Of a stretch of 64,000 nucleotides of DNA, positions 13,226 to 21,366 are shown piece after piece. The notes under the pieces were generated by a model, which did no database searches, was not told where the DNA came from, and saw nothing but the letters and a program-made list of their open reading frames with translations. A program made the position numbers and the translations under genes. This stretch comes from Demequina soli (GTDB lineage Bacteria; Actinomycetota; Actinomycetes; Actinomycetales; Demequinaceae): assembly GCF_000971195.1 (NCBI RefSeq), contig NZ_BBLZ01000004.1:186001-250000 (forward strand), in the 5' to 3' direction. The first letter of the stretch is position 1. Each line of letters begins with the position of its first letter.

Positions 13226-16200
13226 CTATTCGATCACGAGGACCAGGTCGCCGCCCGCGAGGGACTGCGATCCCCCGATGACGACCCGCTGGACCGTGCC
13301 CGCGACGGGCGACGTGATGGAGGACTCCATCTTCATGGCCTCGATGACCGCGACGGTCTGGCCAGCCTCGACCTCGTCGCCCTCGGCCACGCGCGGCGTG
13401 ACGAGGCCGGTGAAGGGCGACGCGATGTGGCCGGGCCGCGACGAGTCGGCGCGCTCGCGCTCGACCACGTCGACCTTGGCGGACAGATCGCGGACCTGGA
13501 GCGGCCGGATGGAGCCGTTGAAGTTGAAGATGACGGTGCGCTCGCCGTGGGAGTCCGGCTCGCCGATCGCCTCGATCGACGCGATGAGCTTGACACCGCG
13601 GTGCAGCTCGATCACCGCCTCCTCGCCCGAGCCCTCGGTGAGGCCGTAGAGGTAGTGGAACGTGTCGATGACGGAGATGTCGCCGTACTTGTCGATCGCC
13701 TGGTCGAACTCCTTGGCCGGCCCGGCGAACAGCAGGTGGTTGAGCCGGCGGCGCCGCGGCTCGCCCTCCTGCGCGAGGACGTGGCGGTCGTCTTCGGTGA
13801 GCTCGGCCATCTTCCGCTCGATGGTGCGGCCCTGGAGCGCCTTGGTGCGGAACGGCTCGGGCCAGCCGCCGGGCGGGTCGCCCAGCTCGCCCGCGAGGAA
13901 GCCGATGACGGAGTCGGGCAGGTCGTACTTGTCGGGGTTCTCCTCGAAGTCGGCCGGGTCGGCGTCGTTCGCGACGAGGTGGAGGGCGAGGTCGCCGACC
14001 ACCTTCGACGAGGGGGTGACCTTGACGAGGTTGCCGAGGATGCGGTTCGCGGCGGCGTACATGTCCTCGATCGCCTCGAACTTGTCCGCGAGGCCCAGCG
14101 AGATCGCCTGCTGGCGCAGGTTGGACAGCTGGCCGCCCGGGATCTCGTGGTGGTAGACGCGGCCCGTCGGACCCGGCAGGCCGGACTCGAACGGTGCGTA
14201 CAGGCGGCGGACCGACTCCCAGTACGGCTCGAGGTCCTGCGCCGCGGCCAGCGAGATGCCGGTGTCGCGCGTGGTGTGCTCGAGCGCCGCGATGAGCGCC
14301 GACATCGGAGGCTGCGACGTGGTGCCCGCCATCGCGGCGTTGGCGACGTCGACCGCGTCGACGCCCGCCTCGGCGGCAGCGAGGAGCGTGCCGATCTGGC
14401 CGCCCGCGGTGTCGTGCGTGTGCAGGTGCACCGGCAGGTCGAAGCGCTCGCGCAGCGCGGACACCAGCATGAACGCAGCCGCGGGACGCAGCAGGCCCGC
14501 CATGTCCTTGATGGCGAGCATGTGCGCGCCGGCCTCGACGAGCTGGTCCGCGAGGCGCAGGTAGTAGTCGAGCGTGTACAGCTTCTCGCTCGGCGAGATC
14601 ATGTTGCCCGTGTAGCACAGCGTCGCCTCGGCGACCGCGGTGCCCGTGGCGCGGACGGCCTCGATCGCCGGCCGCATCTGGTCGACGTCGTTGAGGGCGT
14701 CGAAGATGCGGAAGATGTCGATGCCGGTGGCGGCGGCCTCCTCGACGAAGGCGCGGGCGACCTCGTCCGGGTACGGCGTGTAGCCGACCGTGTTGCGGCC
14801 GCGCAGGAGCATCTGCAGCGCGATGTTGGGCATCTTCGCGCGCAGGTCCTCGAGGCGGATCCACGGGTCCTCGGACAGGAAGCGCATCGCGACGTCGTAG
14901 GTCGCGCCGCCCCAGCACTCGACCGAGAGCAGCTCGGGGGTCATGCGGGCCGTGTGGCCGGCCGCCGCGAGCAGGTCGTAGGTGCGCACGCGGGTCGCGA
15001 GGAGCGACTGGTGCGCGTCGCGCATCGTCGTCTCGGTGACGGCCAGCTGGCTCTGCTCACGCAGCGCCTTGGCGAAGCCCTCGGGGCCCAGCTCGAGCAG
15101 GCGCTGGCGCGAGCCGGCCTGCGGCTCGGCGTCCAGGTCGATGGTCGGCAGCTTGTCGGCGGGACGCACGAAGGTCTCCGCGTGCTCGCCGAACGGACGG
15201 TTGACCGTGGTGTGGCCCAGGAAGGCCAGCAGCTTGGTCGACCGGTCGGGCGTGGTCGCGACGTCGAGCAGCTCGGGGTGGCGCTCGATGAACGCGGTGG
15301 TGACGCCGCCCGCCTGGAACTCGGGGTGCGACAGCACCGCGCGCAGGAACTGGATGTTCGACGTGACGCCGCGGATGCGGAACTCGGCGAGGGCACGCAG
15401 CGCGCGGCGCGAGGCCGTCGCGAAGTCCTGGCCGCGGCACGTGAGCTTGACCAGCATCGAGTCGAAGTGGCCGGTGATGACGTTGCCCGCCATGCCGGTC
15501 GCGCCGTCGAGGCGGATGCCCGCGCCGCCCGGCGAGCGGTACGCGACGATGCGGCCCGTGTCGGGGAGGAACCCGTTGGCCGGGTCCTCCGTCGTGATGC
15601 GCGTCTGGATCGCGAAGCCGGTGACGCGGACGTCGTCCTGGCGGATGCCCAGGTCCTCGAGGCTCTCGCCCGCCGCGATGCGCAGCTGCGAGCTCACGAG
15701 GTCGATGCCCGTGACCTCCTCGGTCACGGTGTGCTCGACCTGGATGCGCGGGTTCATCTCGATGAACACATGCTGGCCCGCACGCTCGCCCTCGGTCGCG
15801 AGGAGGAACTCGACGGTGCCCGCGTTGACGTATCCCAGGCTGCGGGCGAACTTCACCGCGTCGGCGCACAGCGCGTCGCGGATCGCGGGGTCGAGCGCCG
15901 GCGCGGGCGCGATCTCCACGACCTTCTGGTGGCGGCGCTGCAGCGAGCAGTCGCGCTCGTACAGGTGCACCACGTTGCCGTGGCCGTCCGCGAGGATCTG
16001 CACCTCGATGTGGCGCGGGCCGAGCACGGCCTGCTCGAGGAAGACTGTGGGGTCGCCGAACGCGTTCTCGGCCTCGCGCATCGCGGCCTCGAGCAGCTCG
16101 ACGAGGTCCTCGCGGCGCTCGACGCGGCGCATGCCGCGCCCGCCGCCGCCCGCGACGGCCTTGACGAACACCGGGTAGCCGATGCGGTCCGCCTCGCCCA

Positions 16201-16633
16201 CGAGGAAGTCGATGTCGCGCGACGGCTCGGACGAGTCGAGCACGGGCACGCCCGCCTCGCGCGCGGCCTTGAGCGCCGCGACCTTGTCGCCGGCCTTCGC
16301 GAGCACCTCCGGCGGCGGGCCGACGAACGTCACGCCCTCCTCGGCGCAGCGGCGCGCGAACTCGACGTTCTCGGACAGGAAGCCGTAGCCCGGGTAGACG
16401 GCGTCGGCGCCGGCCTGCTTCGCGACCGCGAGGATGGACTCGATGTCGAGGTAGGCCTTGACCGGGTGGCCCTCCTCGCCGATCTGATAGGACTCGTCGG
16501 CCTTGACGCGGTGCTCGGACATGCGGTCCTCGTAGGGGAACACCGCGACGGTGGCGGCACCGTTCTCCACGGCGGCCCTGAAGGCCCGGACGGCGATCTC
16601 TGCGCGGTTTGCCACGAGGACTTTGGCGAACAT
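13226..16633 (-). CDS. pyc: Pyruvate carboxylase
   Basis: This 1135-aa protein has the full single-chain pyruvate carboxylase architecture. A biotin carboxylase domain has its ATP-grasp glycine loop (AGGGGRGM, about residue 162) and FIEMNPRIQVEHTVTE. The carboxyltransferase domain has TMRDAHQSLLATRVRT, IFRIFDALND, and a VHLHTHDTAGGQ metal site. The C-terminal biotin carrier domain has EAMKMES (Lys about residue 1101). It makes oxaloacetate from pyruvate, bicarbonate and ATP in the cytoplasm. The ATG at 16633 matches the usual MFAKVLVANRAEIA start. Upstream ATGs in frame (for example at 16759) would add a non-homologous tail through the conserved block at 16731-16799. Terminated by a strong hairpin. 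Confidence 0.97.
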   Translation of the reverse strand: MFAKVLVANRAEIAVRAFRAAVENGAATVAVFPYEDRMSEHRVKADESYQIGEEGHPVKAYLDIESILAVAKQAGADAVYPGYGFLSENVEFARRCAEEGVTFVGPPPEVLAKAGDKVAALKAAREAGVPVLDSSEPSRDIDFLVGEADRIGYPVFVKAVAGGGGRGMRRVERREDLVELLEAAMREAENAFGDPTVFLEQAVLGPRHIEVQILADGHGNVVHLYERDCSLQRRHQKVVEIAPAPALDPAIRDALCADAVKFARSLGYVNAGTVEFLLATEGERAGQHVFIEMNPRIQVEHTVTEEVTGIDLVSSQLRIAAGESLEDLGIRQDDVRVTGFAIQTRITTEDPANGFLPDTGRIVAYRSPGGAGIRLDGATGMAGNVITGHFDSMLVKLTCRGQDFATASRRALRALAEFRIRGVTSNIQFLRAVLSHPEFQAGGVTTAFIERHPELLDVATTPDRSTKLLAFLGHTTVNRPFGEHAETFVRPADKLPTIDLDAEPQAGSRQRLLELGPEGFAKALREQSQLAVTETTMRDAHQSLLATRVRTYDLLAAAGHTARMTPELLSVECWGGATYDVAMRFLSEDPWIRLEDLRAKMPNIALQMLLRGRNTVGYTPYPDEVARAFVEEAAATGIDIFRIFDALNDVDQMRPAIEAVRATGTAVAEATLCYTGNMISPSEKLYTLDYYLRLADQLVEAGAHMLAIKDMAGLLRPAAAFMLVSALRERFDLPVHLHTHDTAGGQIGTLLAAAEAGVDAVDVANAAMAGTTSQPPMSALIAALEHTTRDTGISLAAAQDLEPYWESVRRLYAPFESGLPGPTGRVYHHEIPGGQLSNLRQQAISLGLADKFEAIEDMYAAANRILGNLVKVTPSSKVVGDLALHLVANDADPADFEENPDKYDLPDSVIGFLAGELGDPPGGWPEPFRTKALQGRTIERKMAELTEDDRHVLAQEGEPRRRRLNHLLFAGPAKEFDQAIDKYGDISVIDTFHYLYGLTEGSGEEAVIELHRGVKLIASIEAIGEPDSHGERTVIFNFNGSIRPLQVRDLSAKVDVVERERADSSRPGHIASPFTGLVTPRVAEGDEVEAGQTVAVIEAMKMESSITSPVAGTVQRVVIGGSQSLAGGDLVLVIE

Positions 16634-16730
16634 GTGCTTCCCTTCGTCGTTGGGGACATCCTGCCAGGTTTCGAGACCGGGGTCAGCCGCGTTCCACCAG
16701 GTGAGACGGCGCCGCTTCGGGTGCTCTCGC

Positions 16731-16799
16731 CCGACCACGCTCCACACGCGCGGGGGCATGAATCGATGCAGATCTGCAACTCGCGTCGCGAACCGCGAG
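16731..16799 (-). promoter_or_regulatory. Upstream block A, shared with the dihydroorotate dehydrogenase-like gene
   Basis: It aligns without gaps to 58275-58343, with about 50 of 69 bases identical. Invariant parts are CCGACCAC..CCACACGC, TGAATCGAT and CTGCAACTC at the same spacings (9 and 6 bases). Both copies lie about 80-170 bp upstream of a leftward gene in the same orientation. TGAATCGATGCA resembles a LacI-type operator with one mismatch. Confidence 0.65.
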
Positions 16800-16876
16800 T
16801 GGAGCGGTCACCGATGCCGAATCGGTGTGGAGGGGCGCACCGTGGAGGCGGGCGCCGGGACGATGCGCGGGCGGGC

Positions 16877-17446
16877 TCAGCCGGCCTGGCTGCGGCGCGC
16901 GCGGCGCTCGGCCAGCTCGTCGACCGCGGCGACGCGTGCATCGTCCGCACGGTCGGCGGGGAGGGCGGACAGCGATCCCTCAAGCTCGCGCCACACCTTG
17001 CCCAGCGCGATGCCGAACACGCCCTGGCCGCCCTGCACGAGGTCGATGACCTCGTCGTCCGAGGTGCACTCGTAGACCGAGGCGCCGTCGGACATGAGGG
17101 TGATGCGGGACAGGTCCTCCACCCCGCGCTCGCGCAGATGCTCGACGGCGGTGCGGATCTGCTGGAGCGAGACGCCCGAGTCGAGCAGGCGCTTGACCAC
17201 GCGGAGCACCAGGATGTCGCGGAAGCCGTACAGGCGCTGCGTGCCCGATCCGGTCGCGGAGCGCACGGTGGGCTCGACGAGCCCGGTGCGGGCCCAGTAG
17301 TCGAGCTGGCGGTAGGTGATGCCGGCGGCCTTGCAGGCGGTCGGACCGCGGTACCCGGCGTTCTCGTCGAGCGCGGTCAGGCCGTCGTCGAAGAGCACGC
17401 CCTGATCGAGCCGAGGAGGCATTCGGTGGCCGGGCTGGTCGGTCAT
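16877..17446 (-). CDS. MerR-family regulator (Rv1830-like)
   Basis: This 189-aa protein has a MerR helix-turn-helix: YRGPTACKAAGITYRQLDYWARTGLVEPTVR followed by the wing RLYGFRDILVLRVVKRLLDSGVSLQQIRTAV. The C-terminal half has no metal-binding cysteines. In actinobacteria a MerR-like gene of this type (Rv1830 in Mycobacterium tuberculosis) sits next to ftsR and garA, as here, and is linked to growth and cell-division control. The start at 17446 has an AGGAGGAC ribosome binding site; the GTG/ATG farther upstream overlaps it. AGGTT-C-AACCT (17460-17470), a MerR-like palindrome, lies just upstream. Confidence 0.85.
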   Translation of the reverse strand: MTDQPGHRMPPRLDQGVLFDDGLTALDENAGYRGPTACKAAGITYRQLDYWARTGLVEPTVRSATGSGTQRLYGFRDILVLRVVKRLLDSGVSLQQIRTAVEHLRERGVEDLSRITLMSDGASVYECTSDDEVIDLVQGGQGVFGIALGKVWRELEGSLSALPADRADDARVAAVDELAERRARRSQAG

Positions 17447-17459
17447 CAGTCCTCCTACT

Positions 17460-17470
17460 AGGTTCAACCT
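17460..17470. promoter_or_regulatory. Palindrome AGGTT-C-AACCT upstream of the MerR gene
   Basis: It is a perfect 5-bp-arm repeat, 14 bases upstream of the start codon and next to the ribosome binding site. The position suits autoregulation by the MerR protein. Confidence 0.45.
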
Positions 17471-17541
17471 GCACTCAAACGTTAGGGCCGGCGGGTGGCC
17501 GGGTCAACGACCGCGGGCACGTGTCGCGCGGGTGTCCCCGC

Positions 17542-18273
17542 CTATCCTCCCACCGACTGGCGCACGATGGCGGAGAACGCCGCGATCGCCGCCTCGCCGA
17601 ACTCCGCCTCCGCGGCCTCCGCCTGTCCCCCGCCGTGCCGACGCAGGGGCAGCGCCGCCGCCGCCGCGCGGTCCGCCTCGCGACGCGCCGCGAGCACGAG
17701 CGTGCGCAGGGAGCGCACGTCGCCGCCCGCGTGGAGGTACGCGGCCGCGGCCACCACGACGGTGAGGACGTCCGGGTCGTAGCCGTCGGGCACGGACGGT
17801 GCGAGGATGCCCGCGTCGACCAGCTCGCGCAGCGTGTCGACGGTCACCCCCCCACGCTCCGCGACGACGACGGCCGCCAGGTAGTCGTCGGGCGCATCGT
17901 CGATCTCGGCGAGCGTGACGGGCTCGTGCAGGAGCCCGGCGTCGAGCGCGTCGAGCTGCTCGCGGATGACGGTGAGCGGGCGGTAATGGTCGCGCTGCTG
18001 ACGCAGCACGAAGCGCACGCGCTCGACGTCGGCCGGCGAGTACTGGCGGTAGCCCGACGCCGTGCGCTGCGGGCACACGAGCCCGCTCGTGTCCAGGAAA
18101 CGCAGCTTGGAGGTGGTGAGCGCGGGGAACTGGCGCTGCACGAGGCCCAGCACGTCGCCGACGCGCAGCATCGGCTCGTGGGACAGCGCGTGCGGCCAGG
18201 TGCCGGGCTGGGCGACGCCGGGAGCTGCGGGCGTGTCGGCCGGACCGGCCGCGCGGTGGGCGGCCTCAGCCAT
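17542..18273 (-). CDS. ftsR: FtsR-like MerR-family regulator (Rv1828-like)
   Basis: This 243-aa protein begins its helix-turn-helix with MLRVGDVLGLVQRQFPALTTSKLRFLDTSGLVCPQRTASGYRQYSPADVERVRFVLRQQRDHYRPL. This is the sequence pattern of FtsR/Rv1828, a MerR-like protein that activates ftsZ in corynebacteria. The remaining residues form the long C-terminal effector region, with an Ala-rich end. Gene order (PgsA-like, FHA protein, this gene, second MerR) is the conserved actinobacterial one. It starts 3 bp after the FHA gene stop, so the two are co-translated. The effector is not visible in the sequence. Confidence 0.85.
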   Translation of the reverse strand: MAEAAHRAAGPADTPAAPGVAQPGTWPHALSHEPMLRVGDVLGLVQRQFPALTTSKLRFLDTSGLVCPQRTASGYRQYSPADVERVRFVLRQQRDHYRPLTVIREQLDALDAGLLHEPVTLAEIDDAPDDYLAAVVVAERGGVTVDTLRELVDAGILAPSVPDGYDPDVLTVVVAAAAYLHAGGDVRSLRTLVLAARREADRAAAAALPLRRHGGGQAEAAEAEFGEAAIAAFSAIVRQSVGG

Positions 18274-18276
18274 CCG

Positions 18277-18699
18277 TCAGGCCTGCGCGCCCGGGTAGAA
18301 GGTGAGGCGGTACTTGCCGATCTGCACCTCGTCGCCCGACTCGAGCCTCCGCTCGCTCACGTTCTCGCGGTTGACGTAGGTCCCGTTGAGCGAGCCGTGG
18401 TCCTTCACGTAGAACGCGTGCCCGTCGCGCACGAACTGAGCGTGCTCGCGGCTCACGGTCACGTCGTCGAGGAAGATGTCCGACTTCACGGAACGCCCGA
18501 CGGTGGTGACGTCGACGTCCAGCAGGAACCGGGCTCCCAGGTTGGGGCCGTGGTGGACGATCAGGAGCGCGTGGTCCGGGCCGAGCGCCTCGACGGCGGT
18601 CGTGTCCTGAGAGCTCAGGCGGTGAGGTGCTCCCTCGTCCACGGGCGTCGCGGAGTCGAGCGACATCGTGCGCTCGACGGGGCTCTCGTCATACGTCAT
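18277..18699 (-). CDS. garA: FHA-domain protein GarA/OdhI
   Basis: This 140-aa protein has an N-terminal tail with the adjacent threonines of the kinase target (SSQDTTAVEA, T33/T34; ETTS in GarA). The FHA domain follows: TVGRSVKSDIFLDDVTVSREHAQFV, then YVKDHGSLNGTYVNRENV, with the phosphothreonine-binding Arg, Ser and Asn present. Unphosphorylated GarA binds and inhibits 2-oxoglutarate dehydrogenase and controls glutamate metabolism; PknB/PknG phosphorylation of the tail releases it. The kinases are not in this window. The ATG has an AAGGAGGC site. Strong candidate on sequence and position. Confidence 0.92.
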   Translation of the reverse strand: MTYDESPVERTMSLDSATPVDEGAPHRLSSQDTTAVEALGPDHALLIVHHGPNLGARFLLDVDVTTVGRSVKSDIFLDDVTVSREHAQFVRDGHAFYVKDHGSLNGTYVNRENVSERRLESGDEVQIGKYRLTFYPGAQA

Positions 18700-18730
18700 G
18701 ACGCCTCCTTCGGCTCGTGCGGGTCGCCCC

Positions 18731-19369
18731 TCATCCTAGGCCCGCCGTGCCCTCCTGCCTAACGTCTTCGACGGCGTTGCGCGCACGCGTCCTCGCACGC
18801 AGATCCCGGACGTAGCCCATGCCGGCGTACCAGTACAGGACGGCCGCGACGCACGTGCCCGCGATCGCGAGGCCGTGCAGCGCGCGCCAGTCCGGCACCG
18901 CGACGACCACGAGGTACGCGAGCGGCAGGAACAGGTACAGCAGCGCCGTCGCGAGCTTGCCGACGTAGGTCACCTGCGGCGACTCGACGTGGCGGCCGTG
19001 CGCGACGAGCAGCGCGGTGCCGACCACGAGGTCGCGCGCGAGCAGGACCGCGACGAGCCACCACGGCACGATGCCGCGGATCGCGAAGCCGACGATCACG
19101 ACGGCGGTGAGCAGCCGGTCCGCCGCCGGGTCGAGCAGGCGTCCGAGCTGCGTCACCTGGTGCCAGCGGCGCGCGAGGAATCCGTCGAGGAAGTCCGACA
19201 CACCCGCGGCGGCCAGCGCGACGATGGCCCAGCCGTCCTTCTCGAGCGTGAGCAGGGTGCCGAACACGACGATGAGCACCAGGCGCACCATGCTGATCGC
19301 GTTGGGCACCGTCCAGATGGCCGTCGGGGCGACGGGGTGCCCGGCGTGCGGGTTCTCGGCGGCTTCCAC
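18731..19369 (-). CDS. CDP-alcohol phosphatidyltransferase (phosphatidylglycerophosphate synthase-like)
   Basis: This 212-aa membrane protein has the CDP-alcohol phosphotransferase motif D-G-x2-A-R-x8-G-x3-D-x3-D as DFLDGFLARRWHQVTQLGRLLDPAADRLL (split across two helices), plus about five or six membrane helices. It transfers a phosphatidyl group from CDP-diacylglycerol to an alcohol; glycerol-3-phosphate (PgsA) is likely but inositol phosphate cannot be excluded from sequence. The GTG at 19369 lies 7 bases after TAGACT (19377-19382, minus strand), a leaderless layout. It heads the garA/ftsR block. Confidence 0.85.
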   Translation of the reverse strand: MEAAENPHAGHPVAPTAIWTVPNAISMVRLVLIVVFGTLLTLEKDGWAIVALAAAGVSDFLDGFLARRWHQVTQLGRLLDPAADRLLTAVVIVGFAIRGIVPWWLVAVLLARDLVVGTALLVAHGRHVESPQVTYVGKLATALLYLFLPLAYLVVVAVPDWRALHGLAIAGTCVAAVLYWYAGMGYVRDLRARTRARNAVEDVRQEGTAGLG

Positions 19370-19390
19370 GCCCGACAGTCTAGGGGTGGG

Positions 19391-19540
19391 TCAGGACTCC
19401 GCCTCCTGCTCCATCACCTTGTCGACCGTCTCGGCCGCGATGCGGGTCGCCTCGTCCTCGCTGGCGCCGCGCGCGAGCTCCTTCGCCTTGATCTGCTCGA
19501 ACTTGTACCGGCGCGTGTCCAGGACGCTGTCGTCGTTCAT
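19391..19540 (-). CDS. Small conserved hypothetical protein (49 aa)
   Basis: It begins MNDDSVLDTRRYKFEQIKAKELARG and ends KVMEQEAES, a short, charged, helical protein. A GGAGGC site precedes the ATG at 19540. Short proteins of this kind with an ARGAS...EAxRIAAETV pattern resemble the Rho-N-like small actinobacterial proteins, but I cannot assign a function. It is separated from the phosphatidyltransferase by 21 bp and is transcribed in the same direction. Confidence 0.6.
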   Translation of the reverse strand: MNDDSVLDTRRYKFEQIKAKELARGASEDEATRIAAETVDKVMEQEAES

Positions 19541-19654
19541 GATCGCCTCCGTCGGTGCTCCAGGGGACCTCTTCAGCCTAGGCCGGGGCCCCGGCTCCCG
19601 CGAGCCCTGCGGGCCTCCGTGACACGCCCGGTCGGCACCTCTACCATGGGGGGC

Positions 19655-20182
19655 ATGACCCCCGCCGGCCTCGCCCCTCGCGACTTCGCGCTCTGGCGCG
19701 CCCTCGCGCTCATGGGACGGCGCCTGGTGGCCGGGCTCGACCAGCGCCTCCAGGCCCAGGTGGGCATCTCGGTGCCCGATCTCGACATCCTCATGGCGCT
19801 CGACGCCTCCGACGACGGCCGCCTGCGCGCGGGCTCGCTCGGCGAGATGCTCGGGTGGGAGAAGTCGCGGATCTCGCACCATGTGTCGCGGATGGAGGCG
19901 CGCGGGCTCGTGCGCCGCTTCTCGTGCAGCGAGGACCACCGGGGCACGTGGATCGAGATGGCCGACGGCGGCCGCGACGCGCTCGCGGCTGGTCTGCCGA
20001 TCTTCGCCGACCACCTCCAGCGCGGCCTCATCGACGTCATCCCGGCGGACGAGGCCGTGGTGGTGGGGCGCGCCGCGCTGCGCGTGCTCGACGCCTCGCC
20101 CGCCAGCAGCTGCCAGGCCGAGATCGACCGCATCGGCGACGCGCTCGGGCTTCACGCCGGCGACGTGCGCGCGTCGCTCTGA
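19655..20182 (+). CDS. MarR-family regulator
   Basis: This 175-aa winged-helix protein has VPDLDILMALDASDDGRLRAGSLGEMLGWEKSRISHHVSRMEARGLVRRFSCSEDHRGTWIEM, with the recognition helix in the KSRISHHVSRMEARG part. The wing contains a Cys (SCSEDH) and a second lies near the end (SSCQAEID), so thiol sensing is possible but unproven. TACCAT (19642-19647) is 7 bases before the ATG, a leaderless pattern. The flavin monooxygenase 50 bp downstream in the same direction has its own promoter-like sequence. It may regulate that gene. Confidence 0.88.
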   Translation: MTPAGLAPRDFALWRALALMGRRLVAGLDQRLQAQVGISVPDLDILMALDASDDGRLRAGSLGEMLGWEKSRISHHVSRMEARGLVRRFSCSEDHRGTWIEMADGGRDALAAGLPIFADHLQRGLIDVIPADEAVVVGRAALRVLDASPASSCQAEIDRIGDALGLHAGDVRASL

Positions 20183-20219
20183 CCTCCGTGAGCCTCCCCT
20201 GCCCGGTCCGCTGACCGCC

Positions 20220-20225
20220 TAGGGT
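20220..20225 (+). promoter_or_regulatory. -10 box TAGGGT of leaderless flavoprotein gene
   Basis: TAGGGT is followed by 7 bases and the ATG at 20233. Same arrangement as several other genes in the window (TANNNT-N6/7-RTG). Confidence 0.55.
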
Positions 20226-20232
20226 GGAACCC

Positions 20233-21330
20233 ATGCCCGACCCGTCCTTCCTGACCTCAGACGTCGTCGTGATCGGAGCGGGCCAGGCCGGCCTCGCCGT
20301 CGCATACCACCTGGGTCGGCGCGGTTTCCGGGTCGGCTCGGAGGTGCTCGTGCTCGACCGCGGCCCGGGCCCCGGTGGCGCGTGGCAGCACCGGTGGTCC
20401 ACGCTCACGCTGGGCACCACGCACCGCCTGCACGACCTGCCGGGCATGTCCGACACGGGGCTGTCCTTCGACTCCGCGCCCACCGACCGGCCCGCCGCGG
20501 AGGTCGTGCCCGAGTACTACGGCAGCTACGAGGACCGCCACGGCCTCGAGGTGATCCGGCCCGTCACGGTGAGCCGCGTCGAGCGCTTCGACGGAGGCTA
20601 CAGCGTCCACGCGACGCCGGACTCGACCGTGCTGCGCGTCGACACACGCGTGGTGGTGTCGGCGACGGGCACCTGGACGAGCCCCCGGGTGCCGTTCATG
20701 CCCGGCCGCGACACGTTCCGCGGCCGCCAGCTCACCACCGCCGAGTACACGGACGCGGGCTCCTTCGCCGGGCTGCGCGTCGCGATCGTGGGCGGCGGCA
20801 CGTCCGCGCTGACATTCCTCGACGAGGTCGGCGACGTCGCCGCCGAGGTGCTGTGGTTCACGCGCCGCGCGCCGATCTTCCACGACGAGCACGCGGACCT
20901 CACCCCCGAGCGCGGCCGCATCGCCGTCGCCATCCAGGAGGAGGCGGCCCGCGCGGGCCGGCCCCTGCCGTCGATCGTGTCGGTCACCGGGCTGCCCCGC
21001 TCGCCCCTCGTCCAGCGGCTCGAGGCCGCGGGCCGGCTCGAGCGCCTGCCCATGTTCGCGGAGATGACGCCCGCGGGCGTGATCACGCGGGAGGACGAGG
21101 AGATCCCGCTCGACGCGATCATCTGGGCCACCGGGTTCCGCCCCGAGGTGTCCCACCTGCGCCCGCTGGGCGTGGTGAACGATGCGGGCGGCATCGTGGT
21201 GGAGGACGGCCGGGTCCCGTCCGAGCCGGGCCTGTTCCTCGCCGGCTACGGCCCGCAGGCGTCGACCATCTCGTCGAACCGGGCGGCCCGCGTCACCGCG
21301 AGGACGATCGCGGAGCTCCTGGGCCGCTGA
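20233..21330 (+). CDS. Flavin-containing monooxygenase-like oxidoreductase
   Basis: This 365-aa protein has a FAD-binding N-terminal Rossmann motif (VVVIGAGQAGLAVAYHL), the second dinucleotide-binding motif VAIVGGGTSALTFL near residue 180, and the FMO/BVMO-type ATGFRPEV motif near residue 300. These match the single-domain NAD(P)/FAD-dependent monooxygenases (CzcO/YkhG type). Substrate unknown. It follows a MarR gene and ends at a 15-bp-stem terminator shared with putA. The ATG at 20233 gives the cleanest N terminus; an ATG at 20224 would put the -10 box inside the gene. Confidence 0.83.
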   Translation: MPDPSFLTSDVVVIGAGQAGLAVAYHLGRRGFRVGSEVLVLDRGPGPGGAWQHRWSTLTLGTTHRLHDLPGMSDTGLSFDSAPTDRPAAEVVPEYYGSYEDRHGLEVIRPVTVSRVERFDGGYSVHATPDSTVLRVDTRVVVSATGTWTSPRVPFMPGRDTFRGRQLTTAEYTDAGSFAGLRVAIVGGGTSALTFLDEVGDVAAEVLWFTRRAPIFHDEHADLTPERGRIAVAIQEEAARAGRPLPSIVSVTGLPRSPLVQRLEAAGRLERLPMFAEMTPAGVITREDEEIPLDAIIWATGFRPEVSHLRPLGVVNDAGGIVVEDGRVPSEPGLFLAGYGPQASTISSNRAARVTARTIAELLGR

Positions 21331-21362
21331 GCCGGGGGCGGGCGTCGGCCCGCCCCCGGCTC
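21329..21362. terminator. Bidirectional terminator between flavin monooxygenase and putA
   Basis: GAGCCGGGGGCGGGC pairs perfectly with GCCCGCCCCCGGCTC (15 bp) around a 4-base loop (GTCG). It begins at the stop codon of the rightward gene and ends 5 bp from the leftward stop, so it can end transcription from both sides. Confidence 0.85.
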
Positions 21363-21366
21363 GTGC

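Noticed and set aside
16634..16759. Longer pyc N terminus starting at 16759
   Set aside because: It would add 42 residues without similarity to the conserved MFAKVLVANRAEIA start. It is kept only as an alternative because the same frame is also open in the shared block at 58275-58343.
13427..17461. A 1344-codon open frame on the plus strand opposite pyc
   Set aside because: It is a shadow of pyc and the MerR gene: high G+C makes the antisense frame open, the translation is Arg/Glu/Asp-rich without any domain, and no ribosome binding site is found.
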